Assembly (NCBI GenBank): GCA_964625525.1
Contig: CAZVEE010000004.1
Location: 11,323 to 75,322 of the forward strand
Direction of reading: 5' to 3'
DNA: 64,000 nt
Source of the DNA: CAZVEE01 sp964625525
GTDB taxonomy: Bacteria; Pseudomonadota; Alphaproteobacteria; JAJFIK01
In this document: piece after piece, positions 1-7,841 of the stretch
How the letters are laid out: each line of letters begins with the position of its first letter
How positions within the stretch are numbered: the first letter of the stretch is position 1
The notes under the pieces: model-generated
Database searches by the model: none
Told to the model about the DNA's origin: nothing
What the model saw: only the letters and a program-made list of their open reading frames with translations
Made by a program: the position numbers and the translations under genes

Positions 1-422
1 GAGAAGCGGCATGCCAGCGTGACATTCTCCAGCATGGTCAGGTAAGGCACCAGATTGAACATTTGGAAGATGATGCCGATGTGATCTGCACGGAAAGCAT
101 CGCGCGCCATGGGGCTCAAGGCATCGAGCCGCTGATCAAGCACCCGCACCACGCCGGATTGAGGGGTGACCACGCCGCCGAGCAGCGCCAACAGCGTGCT
201 CTTGCCACAGCCGCTGGGGCCATGCAGGAAGACCTTCTCGCCCCGGGCAACTTCGAAATCGGGGATGTCGAGGACCGGCGTGCCCGGATCCCAACCGAAC
301 AGCACATCGCGCAGCGACACGGCCACGCCGCCGCCATTGCGGCGCGAGGGGTGCGGCCGGCCGGCCCCGGAGGTGGGGCCATGGGCCGGCAGCGGTGGCA
401 AAGTCGGCTCGACAGGATCCAC
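1..422 (-). CDS. ABC transporter ATP-binding protein (3' part off window)
   Basis: N-terminal ~140 residues of an ABC ATPase of the LolD/MacB-type exporter class. After a Pro-rich leader of about 35 residues the reading frame shows a Walker A motif (GPSGCGKST) and a Q-loop region (FQMFNLVPYLTMLENV). The Walker B and signature motifs lie beyond the left edge. A GTG at 422 is taken as start because it lies 10 bp after the stop of the ZrgA-like gene, so the two are probably co-transcribed. In known zrg loci a DUF2796 protein is encoded with an ABC transporter for zinc, so a metal-related role is inferred. The start is uncertain because the leader is not conserved-looking. Confidence 0.8.
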   Translation of the reverse strand, partial: MDPVEPTLPPLPAHGPTSGAGRPHPSRRNGGGVAVSLRDVLFGWDPGTPVLDIPDFEVARGEKVFLHGPSGCGKSTLLALLGGVVTPQSGVVRVLDQRLDALSPMARDAFRADHIGIIFQMFNLVPYLTMLENVTLACRF

Positions 423-432
423 CGTCGGCCCC

Positions 433-1008
433 TCAGCGCAGATTGAAGACGGGCGCGTCCGGGGTGAGCGGCATCATGGTCTGACGATCCGGGCCCAAAT
501 AGGTGACCTCAATGCGCTCCAACGACGGGAAGCTTTCAAAGACGCTCAAACGGATCGTCTCCAGACGATTGGCGTTCTCGCACTGGAACAGGTAGCGGGC
601 CATGAAGTCCGCATGGGTCCCATGATCATGATCGTGGCCATGGTCGTGGCCATGGTCGTGATCATCTTCGTCCGCGGCCGGCGCAGTGATTTGCACCCCC
701 ATGATGGCGCAGCCCGCGGCCGCATCCAGCTGCATCAATGACGGCACATTGCGCAGTGTCTGGGTCGCCGTCTCCACGGCCGCCTGTTCCTCGGCGGTCC
801 GGGGGGCATGCTCAAACCCCGCAATGTCCGCTGCTGGCGAGATGAATTCCGCGCTCAGCTGGCCGTTTTCCACGACCACGGCCAGGCTCGCCACCCCGTG
901 GACATGCGCCATCGGGTTATCGCGCGGTTCCGCGAACGCCAGCGTCGGTGCACTCAACGCCACCAAGCTCACAGCCAGTGCGGCACGGATTGTCAAAGGG
1001 CGCGTCAT
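433..1008 (-). CDS. ZrgA-like DUF2796 periplasmic metal-binding protein
   Basis: 191-residue secreted protein. An N-terminal signal peptide ends near ALAFAEP, followed by the HVHG segment typical of DUF2796/ZrgA proteins. A His/Asp-rich tract (HDHGHDHGHDHDHG) in the middle is a clear metal-binding loop, followed by a second half with CxxA and conserved-looking YLFxC segments. Start chosen at the ATG at 1008 because AGGAGAG sits just upstream and the signal peptide begins there; a longer frame to 1203 reads through a hairpin. ZrgA proteins belong to zinc-acquisition ABC systems (established for Vibrio), and the ABC ATPase directly downstream supports that role here. Confidence 0.85.
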   Translation of the reverse strand: MTRPLTIRAALAVSLVALSAPTLAFAEPRDNPMAHVHGVASLAVVVENGQLSAEFISPAADIAGFEHAPRTAEEQAAVETATQTLRNVPSLMQLDAAAGCAIMGVQITAPAADEDDHDHGHDHGHDHDHGTHADFMARYLFQCENANRLETIRLSVFESFPSLERIEVTYLGPDRQTMMPLTPDAPVFNLR

Positions 1009-1106
1009 CGGCTCTCTCCTGCTATCGATTCCCACAACCGGACTGCCTTTTCTATCACGGCCGGCTGCTTTTGTGAGAGAAACCGGGCTATTTTGAGCCC
1101 ACACGC

Positions 1107-1140
1107 CAAGGCCCGGCAGGCGCAGGACTGCCGGGCCTTG
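1107..1140 (-). terminator. Hairpin between DoxX-like and zrgA-like genes
   Basis: Perfect 13-bp inverted repeat (CAAGGCCCGGCAG / CTGCCGGGCCTTG) with an 8-nt loop, located after the stop of the DoxX-like gene and before zrgA. There is no good T-tract on the minus strand, so it is a probable terminator or a processed 3' end rather than a canonical intrinsic terminator. Confidence 0.6.
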
Positions 1141-1171
1141 TTGCAAGATCTGGCCGGATGGGACGGGGGGA

Positions 1172-1639
1172 TCAGGCCTCGTCGGCGTCGAAAATCCGGC
1201 CAAAGCGGCCCAGCGCGCCGCCGCGCAGGATCAGGAGAATGACGCTCGACACCCAGACCACCACGGCCATGGCGAACAGCGTGCCCCCGTCGCCATTGGT
1301 GTCGATGCCCAGCGGCGTGAAGGCGTGGAAGTAGATCGCGCCTGAAATGATGGCAAAGCTCAGCAGCGCACCCAAGGCCTGAAGCGCATAGAACGATGCC
1401 CCCAACAGCCCGAGCAACAGGAAGATGGATGCCACCAGCTCGGCGCCGCCAATCACATACTGGCTAAAGAGGCCCGTCGGCGTGAAAATGCCTTCCAGGC
1501 CGAAGGTCCCGGCCCAGGCATCCAGCGTGCCGAAGATATGCTGCGGCGCGGATGCGTTGGAGAATTTAAAGAACAGCGACTGAACGAAGATGAACGCAAT
1601 GAGAATGCTTAGAACAGGCGGTGCAAAACGCTGAAACAT
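1172..1639 (-). CDS. DoxX-like integral membrane protein
   Basis: 155-residue protein with four predicted hydrophobic segments (about residues 8-25, 63-82, 86-105 and 122-140), the size and layout of the DoxX/DoxD family. An FKF segment follows the first helix and a GG(A)E segment opens the second, as in DoxX relatives. The start at 1639 is supported by GAGGGG about 8 nt upstream. DoxX-like proteins are loosely linked to quinone or thiol redox functions; no specific substrate can be assigned here. It reads toward zrgA, separated by a hairpin. Confidence 0.7.
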   Translation of the reverse strand: MFQRFAPPVLSILIAFIFVQSLFFKFSNASAPQHIFGTLDAWAGTFGLEGIFTPTGLFSQYVIGGAELVASIFLLLGLLGASFYALQALGALLSFAIISGAIYFHAFTPLGIDTNGDGGTLFAMAVVVWVSSVILLILRGGALGRFGRIFDADEA

Positions 1640-1802
1640 GATGTCTACCCCTCTCGTTTCAACTGAAAGGCGCCCCTCGGCGCCCTTTCCCCGCTCCATA
1701 TAGGCCTATCTGAAGGATCTGAGCTATCACAACTCGTTCACCCCCTATCGCAGAGGCGTGAAGACCAGCCTAAAGCGCTTTGGACGGCCCAATCCGCGTC
1801 GA

Positions 1803-1902
1803 NNNNNNNNNNNNNNNNNNNNNNNNNNNNNNNNNNNNNNNNNNNNNNNNNNNNNNNNNNNNNNNNNNNNNNNNNNNNNNNNNNNNNNNNNNNNNNNNNN
1901 NN
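1803..1902. other. Assembly gap (100 N)
   Basis: Exactly 100 undetermined bases, the conventional placeholder for a scaffold join of unknown length. True distance and even adjacency of the two sides depend on the scaffolding. The left flank (1640-1802) has no gene I can support; a minus-strand frame ending at 1745 could be the C-terminus of something lost in the gap, but it is too short to judge. The right flank enters the PaiB-like gene in mid-coding sequence. Confidence 0.98.
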
Positions 1903-2467
1903 GGTGAGTTTCGCCCGGATCATCGGCCTCACGCCGGATGGGTTGCGCGTTGCCCATGCACCGGTGATCGTGCAGGCGGATACGCATCTGCGCTTCCATC
2001 TTGCCAACGCGAACGCTCTGACGAGCCATCTCGATGGCACTGTGGCGCTGGTTCTGGTGGAAGGTCCGCAGGCCTATGTCAGCGCCAACTGGTATGCGGA
2101 TGGGCGCGCGAAAGTACCCACCTGGAATTACCTGGCGGTCGAGTGTGAAGGCCCTGTGCGGCGCCTGGATGATGCGGCCCTCACCGACCTCCTGGATGAC
2201 CTGGCCACGGTGCTGGAACCGCGTGTTGGTGAAAACTGGAGCCGCGCCAAGATGGACGCCGGACGGTTCGACGCCATGCGCCGCGCCATCACCGGCTTTG
2301 ACCTGACGATCAGCGATCTGCGCGGCACCTGCAAAGCCAGCCAAAACCAGAGCAGCACCGACGCTGAGCGCATCGCCCACGCCATGGACACCCAAGGCGC
2401 TCCCGACATGGCCGCACTGATCCGAGGGGCCGCGCGCCGATACGCAGCGCCGCCCGCCTCACAGTGA
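1903..2467 (+). CDS. PaiB-family FMN-binding protein, 5' end lost in gap
   Basis: The visible 187 codons match the PaiB / FMN-binding negative transcriptional regulator family, a split-barrel flavin protein usually of about 200-215 residues. Recognisable are the FHLANAN segment (family: H..raNp), the VPTWNY motif, the ITGFDLTISDLRG segment and the C-terminal KASQNQ motif (family: K.SQN). The N-terminal 15-25 residues of the family are missing because the assembly gap falls there; the GTG at 1904 is simply the first start-like codon after the Ns and is not the true start. PaiB proteins are heme/flavin-type split barrels with reported regulatory roles in Bacillus; function here is unknown. Confidence 0.85.
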
Positions 2468-2582
2468 CACGCCAGAGGCACAATCACCCATACGAAATGA
2501 TTTTATAGTTGCATTCTCCGGGTCCGGTGGATAACACTTCCATCCGGGTATGGGGGGCACCGACCGGCGAGAGGTGGTGCCT

Positions 2583-3899
2583 ATGGGTCGTCTTCACACG
2601 GCTTTTCCGCGTACAGCTTTTTTTCTCCTCACCCTGATCGTGTTGTCGATGGTTGGTTCCGTTCCGCCGGCGCGTGCAGTTGGTGTGGAGGATCCCGTTT
2701 CGGCCTGGATATCGCACCTGCGCGACGAGGCCGAAGGTGTCGTTGATCACGCAAAGGACAGTGGCGATTACGTGATCTGGAGTGCCGCCGCACGCGTTCT
2801 CGGCTTGATTGATGCTTGGGAACAGGCGAACGGCCAACTCATGGATCAAGCCTTCGGGTCCCTGACGCAGGAACGCCAGGCCTTTTTTCAGGACCTAGAC
2901 GCAACTCTTGAGAAGGTCAATCGTGGTATCGGCAACCACTTGGCCGTTGCGACGGCGCTCTCGGATAGCGCCGCACAAATCGCCAATGATGTGAATCCAC
3001 TCGACAACAACGCGTACATCTTGCGCTATGAACCGCGAGTTATTGTGCCGGGTGGAGATCGCGACATTCGCCTTACCGTCCGGGGTATCAATCTTCAAGA
3101 CGCCGATGCGCAGCTCATCGCTCCGTCTGGTGACGTTCTTGATAGGCTATCGCCGACGCGTCAGGAATTGATCTTTCCGATCAGCCCCGATGTGTTTGTC
3201 AACACCACCGATCAAGCCCAACTCACAACGCTGTCTCTTCAGTATCAAGAGGAACCTCTTAGCTGGATCGGTGAGTGGATGGGCATTGAGCCGGTCAGCC
3301 GCGACTTAACGTTTCTCGTCCTGCCCCAGCAGATGGCCCGCTACACGGTGACCACGCAGGTGACGCGCACCATGCGGGAGCAGGACGTGCAGCGCATTCA
3401 TATGGGCCGCTTCCACGGCCGAAACAGACGATTGGATCGTCTCGTCATGCCCCGCCATCAGGAACTGGGTTGGCGGATTGATACGACGCGTCGGTCCGAA
3501 ATCAGGCTTCATGACGAGGGCGCGGATAAAGGCCGCTGTGAAGGCGTGCACGATCACACCATCACGGAAACAAGCCTCACCATGTATGCCCATCTGGACA
3601 ATCGCTGGAGCGGCGGTCGAAAGAAGGACGCGTGGGTCGTCTGCTCAATCTCGATTCCGGTCTATCGAACCTCGCAGCAAGCGGCACAGGGCCCGACTTT
3701 TACGGGGCATCTGGATTGGACCGGGCAGCCCTCCATTACCCTGCCCCAGGGCGTCACGGCAGTTCAGGTTCAGGTCACGCTGTTTGATGGGCGCACCCTC
3801 ACATTCGGCGGGACCGGGACAGGGCAGGATCGCTATCTTGACGTTCGCCGGGAAGGCCAAGCGCTGATTTTCCGCCCGCGTGTGCCGAGCGATATCTGA
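2583..3899 (+). CDS. Secreted protein of unknown function
   Basis: 438 residues, not recognised. The start at 2583 has GAGAGG about 9 nt upstream and opens a clear signal peptide (hydrophobic FFLLTLIVLSMVG, then an Ala-Arg-Ala cleavage region). Residues about 35-135 look helical and amphipathic; residues about 145-260 look beta-rich and resemble an Ig-like/IPT domain (YEPRVIVPGGDRDIRLTVRG). A Cys/His-containing middle and a beta-rich C-terminus follow. No lipobox or membrane anchor is visible, so it is probably periplasmic or released. Base composition looks less GC-rich than neighbouring genes, which may indicate transfer. It is transcribed alone, convergent with the kinase-fold gene at 3975. 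Confidence 0.7.
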   Translation: MGRLHTAFPRTAFFLLTLIVLSMVGSVPPARAVGVEDPVSAWISHLRDEAEGVVDHAKDSGDYVIWSAAARVLGLIDAWEQANGQLMDQAFGSLTQERQAFFQDLDATLEKVNRGIGNHLAVATALSDSAAQIANDVNPLDNNAYILRYEPRVIVPGGDRDIRLTVRGINLQDADAQLIAPSGDVLDRLSPTRQELIFPISPDVFVNTTDQAQLTTLSLQYQEEPLSWIGEWMGIEPVSRDLTFLVLPQQMARYTVTTQVTRTMREQDVQRIHMGRFHGRNRRLDRLVMPRHQELGWRIDTTRRSEIRLHDEGADKGRCEGVHDHTITETSLTMYAHLDNRWSGGRKKDAWVVCSISIPVYRTSQQAAQGPTFTGHLDWTGQPSITLPQGVTAVQVQVTLFDGRTLTFGGTGTGQDRYLDVRREGQALIFRPRVPSDI

Positions 3900-3909
3900 A
3901 TAACGGTGG

Positions 3910-3932
3910 GGCGGGCGTAACGAGCGCCCGCC
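3910..3932. terminator. GC hairpin between convergent genes
   Basis: Eight-bp perfect stem (GGCGGGCG / CGCCCGCC) with a 7-nt loop, 10 bp after the stop of the secreted-protein gene and 43 bp from the end of the convergent kinase-fold gene. No T-tract follows on either strand, so function as an intrinsic terminator is uncertain. Confidence 0.4.
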
Positions 3933-3974
3933 TGACCACAACAGCGCCCCTGGAAAAGCGGTCGTTGAAAGGCG

Positions 3975-4964
3975 TCAGTTGGAAGGCGTCAGTTTGGGCC
4001 AATCCGTCAGGGTGCGGTCGATCACGGTGCAGGCGGTGCGGATGGTTCGGGGCCGGTCGTCTGGGGCCGCCAGAAAGGACAACATGGCCGCGAGATCCAG
4101 AAAGCGGGCCTGACGCGCCCAGTCGGTGCCGGGATCACCGCCAGCGGCGCGGTAGCTCTGGATCAAGCCGGAGCGATAAGGTGGCTGGTCCGGCTCAAAG
4201 CGCAACAGATTGCCGAAATCCGTGACCCCCGCGCCTGCATGGGCGAACTCCCAATCCACAATGCCGCTCAAGCGCCAGCGCCCGTTTTGCTCCGCCACCA
4301 GAAGGTTCTTTTGGTTGAAGTCGGAATGGACCAGGCATCCCAGCGGCCGAAGCACGGCGAGCACGGCCGCGCCCGCCTCCACGAGTTCGGTAAGGCGCTG
4401 ATGCCGCCCTGCCCCCAAACGAGCTCTCACACGCTCTGTATTCAGACAGTCACGCATATAGTCGAGCCAACTCTGGCGAAACGGCTCCAGCCGCTGCGCA
4501 AACCTCAGATCGGGCGCAAAGAAACCACAGCCATCGAACCGCACCTCATGCAGGGCCGCCAGGCTTGCGCCCAAGTCCCAGCCGATCCGCGTCACCTCCT
4601 CGGGGCTCAGATGGTCTTCGATCACGGCCAAGGGGAGACCGGCCAGGTCTTCAAGCAGCACGATCGCCCCGCCCGTCTCTGGCGAGGCCCAATCAGCCGT
4701 CAGCACCCGTGGCGCCGGCACCACGCCCGCAACGCGCTCCAGCACGGCGGCTTCCGTCTGTGCCGCGGTCGCGCCCTTGTGCACCAGCCGGATGATGGCC
4801 GTCCCGCCCCCGGCATGGGCGCGATAGACCGTGTTGGCATACCCACCGGACAACCGCTCCAGCCGCGTGACCGGCCGCCACAGGCGGCTCACGGCCCTCT
4901 GGACCGCCGCGGCGTTGGGCTCGGTGCGGCCAGGGGGCCGGTCATATTTGGCATTGAAATCCAT
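3975..4964 (-). CDS. Aminoglycoside phosphotransferase (APH)-fold kinase
   Basis: 329-residue protein of the APH / choline kinase superfamily. The ATP-grasping N-lobe contains LSGGYANTVYRA, the catalytic loop is HSDFNQKNLL (H-x-D-x4-N) and the metal-binding motif is DWEFA with the downstream FGNLLR segment. Family members phosphorylate small molecules such as amino-glycosides, choline, fructosamine or homoserine; nothing in the sequence or context identifies the substrate. The start at 4964 was preferred because it removes a non-conserved leader, but no strong ribosome binding site is seen and 5003 is possible. Confidence 0.8.
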   Translation of the reverse strand: MDFNAKYDRPPGRTEPNAAAVQRAVSRLWRPVTRLERLSGGYANTVYRAHAGGGTAIIRLVHKGATAAQTEAAVLERVAGVVPAPRVLTADWASPETGGAIVLLEDLAGLPLAVIEDHLSPEEVTRIGWDLGASLAALHEVRFDGCGFFAPDLRFAQRLEPFRQSWLDYMRDCLNTERVRARLGAGRHQRLTELVEAGAAVLAVLRPLGCLVHSDFNQKNLLVAEQNGRWRLSGIVDWEFAHAGAGVTDFGNLLRFEPDQPPYRSGLIQSYRAAGGDPGTDWARQARFLDLAAMLSFLAAPDDRPRTIRTACTVIDRTLTDWPKLTPSN

Positions 4965-5055
4965 GCGCGACAGGACAGCGCAGCGGGGGCCCGGTTTCAA
5001 CACCGCATGGTGTGATTATCCTGACCAAAAGGCCGGAGGAAAAAGGAGAGTGTCC

Positions 5056-5604
5056 ATGAGCGCACCACGACCGCGTCGTCTGTCGAGCGAACTGATCATC
5101 GCGTTGTCAGCACTCGGGATCAGTCTGTGCGCGCTCTTTGTGTCCGTCTATGAGGCGAGTGTGTTGAGCGCACAGCAGCGCGCGTCTGTGTGGCCCTATG
5201 GGGATGTGGGCGCCTTCTACAATGCGGACGGCTAGGGCTTGCGCGTGGAGAATGCGGGCATCGGGCCGGCCCGCATTACCGGTATGCGCGTGGATCTCGA
5301 TGGTACGGCCTACTCGTCCTGGGCGGCGGTGCTGGCCGCGGTTCAAGGGCCGGACACCACGCTCAGCTACGACACGATCGGCGCCAATGACATGAACGGT
5401 AAAGTGCTGTCGGCCGGCGCTGAGACCACCATTTTGCGCCTGCCGTGGACGGAAGAGACCCGTACCCTGTTGCCGGCCTTTCAGCGTTTGCAGATCACGC
5501 TGTGTTACTGCTCCGTCTTCGACCAGTGTTGGATCAGCCGGCTTGGCGCGGCGACGCAAGAGGCTGCGTGCGCCATTCCCGAGACTGAGCAGTTCGAGGG
5601 GTAG
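5056..5604 (+). pseudogene. Small membrane protein interrupted by an in-frame TAG
   Basis: A 182-codon reading frame starting at the ATG at 5056, with AAGGAGAG just upstream. It encodes a single N-terminal membrane helix (about residues 15-33), then a beta-rich soluble domain with WPYGDVG and, after the break, LRVENAGIGPARI, which together look like one continuous domain seen in small uncharacterised bacterial membrane proteins. A TAG at 5233-5235 splits the frame after 59 residues; both halves stay in the same frame with no indel. It could be a recent nonsense mutation, a base-calling error in this draft, or less likely suppression. Function is unknown. Confidence 0.75.
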
Positions 5605-5619
5605 CGCTTCGGCGTCTCC

Positions 5620-6234
5620 TCATTGCGCGGTCACGGCGCGGGTATACGCGTCACGGGCTGTGATGGCGTCCCACCAGCGCCGGATGTGCGGTGTGAAGGC
5701 TTCTTCGATGCCCAGAGTGTGGGCGAGCGTGAGGCTGTAGCCGACCGCAATATCAGCAATGGTGAAGCGCCCGGCGCACAGATACTCCCGCCCCTCCAAG
5801 GCCGCTTCCAGCAGGCGCAAACGCCCGAGGAAAAAGCGCTTGTAGTCCTCTACCGCTTGGGACAGTCGCCGCTCCTCGGGCTCCAGCATGGTGTAGCGCA
5901 GCACGATGGTCTGCGGGAACGTCACTGTGGCGTCGGAATAAAACAGCCAATTCAGATAGGCGCCGTATTCGGCATCCTCGGGCTTCACCGCCAATGGCGT
6001 CGGACCGTACCGCTCCACCAGATATTGGCAGATGCCGGCGGATTCTGTCATGCGCACGCTCCCATCGATGAGATACGGCACCGTGCCCAAGGGGTTGGTC
6101 TCCAGAAAATCCTTTTGGAAAACGCGGGGCGGAAAGGGAAGCATCTGCAACTCATATTTGAGACCCATCTCCTCTAAGGTCCACAATGGACGCAGCGAGC
6201 GGGCTCCCGAGCAGTGATAGAGCACAATCGACAT
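5620..6234 (-). CDS. Glutathione S-transferase family protein
   Basis: 204 residues with the two-domain GST layout. The N-terminal thioredoxin-like domain contains NPLGTVPYLIDG (cis-Pro loop) and the glutathione-binding TESAGICQYL motif; the all-helical C-terminal domain contains the N-capping box region FTIADIAVGY. The catalytic residue is likely the Ser/Cys near CSGARS at residues 8-13. The start at 6234 is supported by GGAGAAG. Family members conjugate glutathione or reduce and dehalogenate small molecules; substrate unknown. Divergent from the aminotransferase at 6448 with about 210 bp between. Confidence 0.88.
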   Translation of the reverse strand: MSIVLYHCSGARSLRPLWTLEEMGLKYELQMLPFPPRVFQKDFLETNPLGTVPYLIDGSVRMTESAGICQYLVERYGPTPLAVKPEDAEYGAYLNWLFYSDATVTFPQTIVLRYTMLEPEERRLSQAVEDYKRFFLGRLRLLEAALEGREYLCAGRFTIADIAVGYSLTLAHTLGIEEAFTPHIRRWWDAITARDAYTRAVTAQ

Positions 6235-6447
6235 GATGACTTCTCCGGTACCGTTCTGATCTTGGCGTGAAGTCTGCGCGATTTCACGCAAGCAGCAAAG
6301 CGCCTTGAAAGGCCTGCCCCCGGGCCTCCTAAAGCGGAATGTCGGCCCGCGCCCGCGGACGGTGCCCCTCGACCGGCTCCGTAGCCTTGCCTACACTCGC
6401 GCCCCACATGCCGGCGGCGCGGCGCCTTTGAGAGACGGATCAGTGCC

Positions 6448-7830
6448 ATGATGACCCCGAATTCCCCCGAGGCCCGAGACGCGGCCTATCACCTGCACTC
6501 CAACACCAATGCCCGCAAGCTGGAGGCGGACGGACCGCGCGTGTTGTCGCGTGGTCAGGGTATTTATGTCTATGACGAGGAGGGCAAGGCCTATATCGAG
6601 GGCCTGTCGGGGCTCTGGTGTGCGGCGGTCGGGTTCAATCATGAGCGCTTAGTGCGTGCCGCCGCTGAGCAGATGGCGGCGCTGCCCTACTACCACACCT
6701 TCAGCCAGAAGGCGCATCCGCCGGTCATCGACTTGGCGGAAAAGCTCAGCCTGATGACCCCGTCGAGCGTCTCGCGAGTCTATTTCACCAATTCCGGGTC
6801 GGAAGCCAACGACACTGTGGTGAAAATGGTCTGGTACTACAACAACGCGCTGGGCCGGCCGGAAAAGAAGAAGTTCCTGTCCCGTAAGCTTGCCTATCAC
6901 GGCATCACGGTCGCGTCGGGGAGCCTCACGGGCGTGCCGGCCAATCATGTGGATTTTGATCTGCCCGCCATTCCCGTCCGTCATCTGACGACCCCCCATT
7001 TCTACCGTCAGGCGCAACCGGGCGAAGACGAAGCGGCGTTCACGGAGCGTCTGGCGCGCGAAGCGGAAGACGCGATCCTGGAAGAAGGCCCGGAAACGGT
7101 GGCGGCCTTCATCGGTGAGCCGGTCATGGGCGCGGGCGGTGTCATGCCGCCGCCGGCAGGCTACTGGCCCGCTTTGCAGGCCGTGTGCCGCAAATATGAC
7201 GTGCTGCTGGTGGCTGATGAGGTCATCACCGGCTTTGGGCGCACCGGCACCCGTTTCGCCTGTGAGCGCTACGGTATTGAGCCGGACATGCTGGTGCTGT
7301 CCAAGCAGCTCACGTCGGCTTATCTGCCCATGGCGGCGGTGGTGTTTTCCGATGCCATGTATCAGGTCATCGCCGATGCGTCCGCCCGCAATGGTGTGTT
7401 CGGCACCGGCTTCACCGCCTCGGGGCATCCGGTGGCTGCGGCTGTGGCGCTGGAAAATCTGCGTATCCTTGAAGAGGAGCGCCTGGTGGAAAATGCCGCG
7501 GTGCTCGGCCCCTACTTCCAGCAGCGCCTTCAGTCTCTCGCCCAGCATCCGCTGGTGGGCGAAGCGCGCGGCGTCGGTCTGATTGGCGCCCTTGAACTGG
7601 TGGCGGACAAAGCCCAAGGCACACCGTTCGATCCCATGGGCAAGATGGGTCTCTATGTGTTTGAGCGTGGCCACGAACACGGCCTGATCACCCGCGCCAT
7701 TCGCGATACGATCGCGCTGTGCCCGCCGCTGATTATCACCCGCGCGCAAATCGACGACGTGATGGACCGCCTCAAGCTGATGCTTGACGACGGCCTGGAA
7801 TTCGCCGTGCGCGAAGGCATGATGGCCTAG
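6448..7830 (+). CDS. Class III (omega) PLP aminotransferase
   Basis: 460 residues, full length for the omega-amino acid:pyruvate transaminase / diamine transaminase class. Visible are SGLWCAAVGF near the substrate pocket, TNSGSEANDT (phosphate binding), AYHGITVASGSLTG, the DEVITGFGRTG motif carrying the PLP-ring Asp, and the Schiff-base Lys in SKQLTSAYLPM. The FGTGFTASGHPVA segment is typical of transaminases that use pyruvate as acceptor. Two adjacent ATG codons (6448, 6451) make the exact start ambiguous. It is transcribed alone, so the amine substrate cannot be inferred from context. Confidence 0.92.
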   Translation: MMTPNSPEARDAAYHLHSNTNARKLEADGPRVLSRGQGIYVYDEEGKAYIEGLSGLWCAAVGFNHERLVRAAAEQMAALPYYHTFSQKAHPPVIDLAEKLSLMTPSSVSRVYFTNSGSEANDTVVKMVWYYNNALGRPEKKKFLSRKLAYHGITVASGSLTGVPANHVDFDLPAIPVRHLTTPHFYRQAQPGEDEAAFTERLAREAEDAILEEGPETVAAFIGEPVMGAGGVMPPPAGYWPALQAVCRKYDVLLVADEVITGFGRTGTRFACERYGIEPDMLVLSKQLTSAYLPMAAVVFSDAMYQVIADASARNGVFGTGFTASGHPVAAAVALENLRILEEERLVENAAVLGPYFQQRLQSLAQHPLVGEARGVGLIGALELVADKAQGTPFDPMGKMGLYVFERGHEHGLITRAIRDTIALCPPLIITRAQIDDVMDRLKLMLDDGLEFAVREGMMA

Positions 7831-7841
7831 CGCACCCTGCC

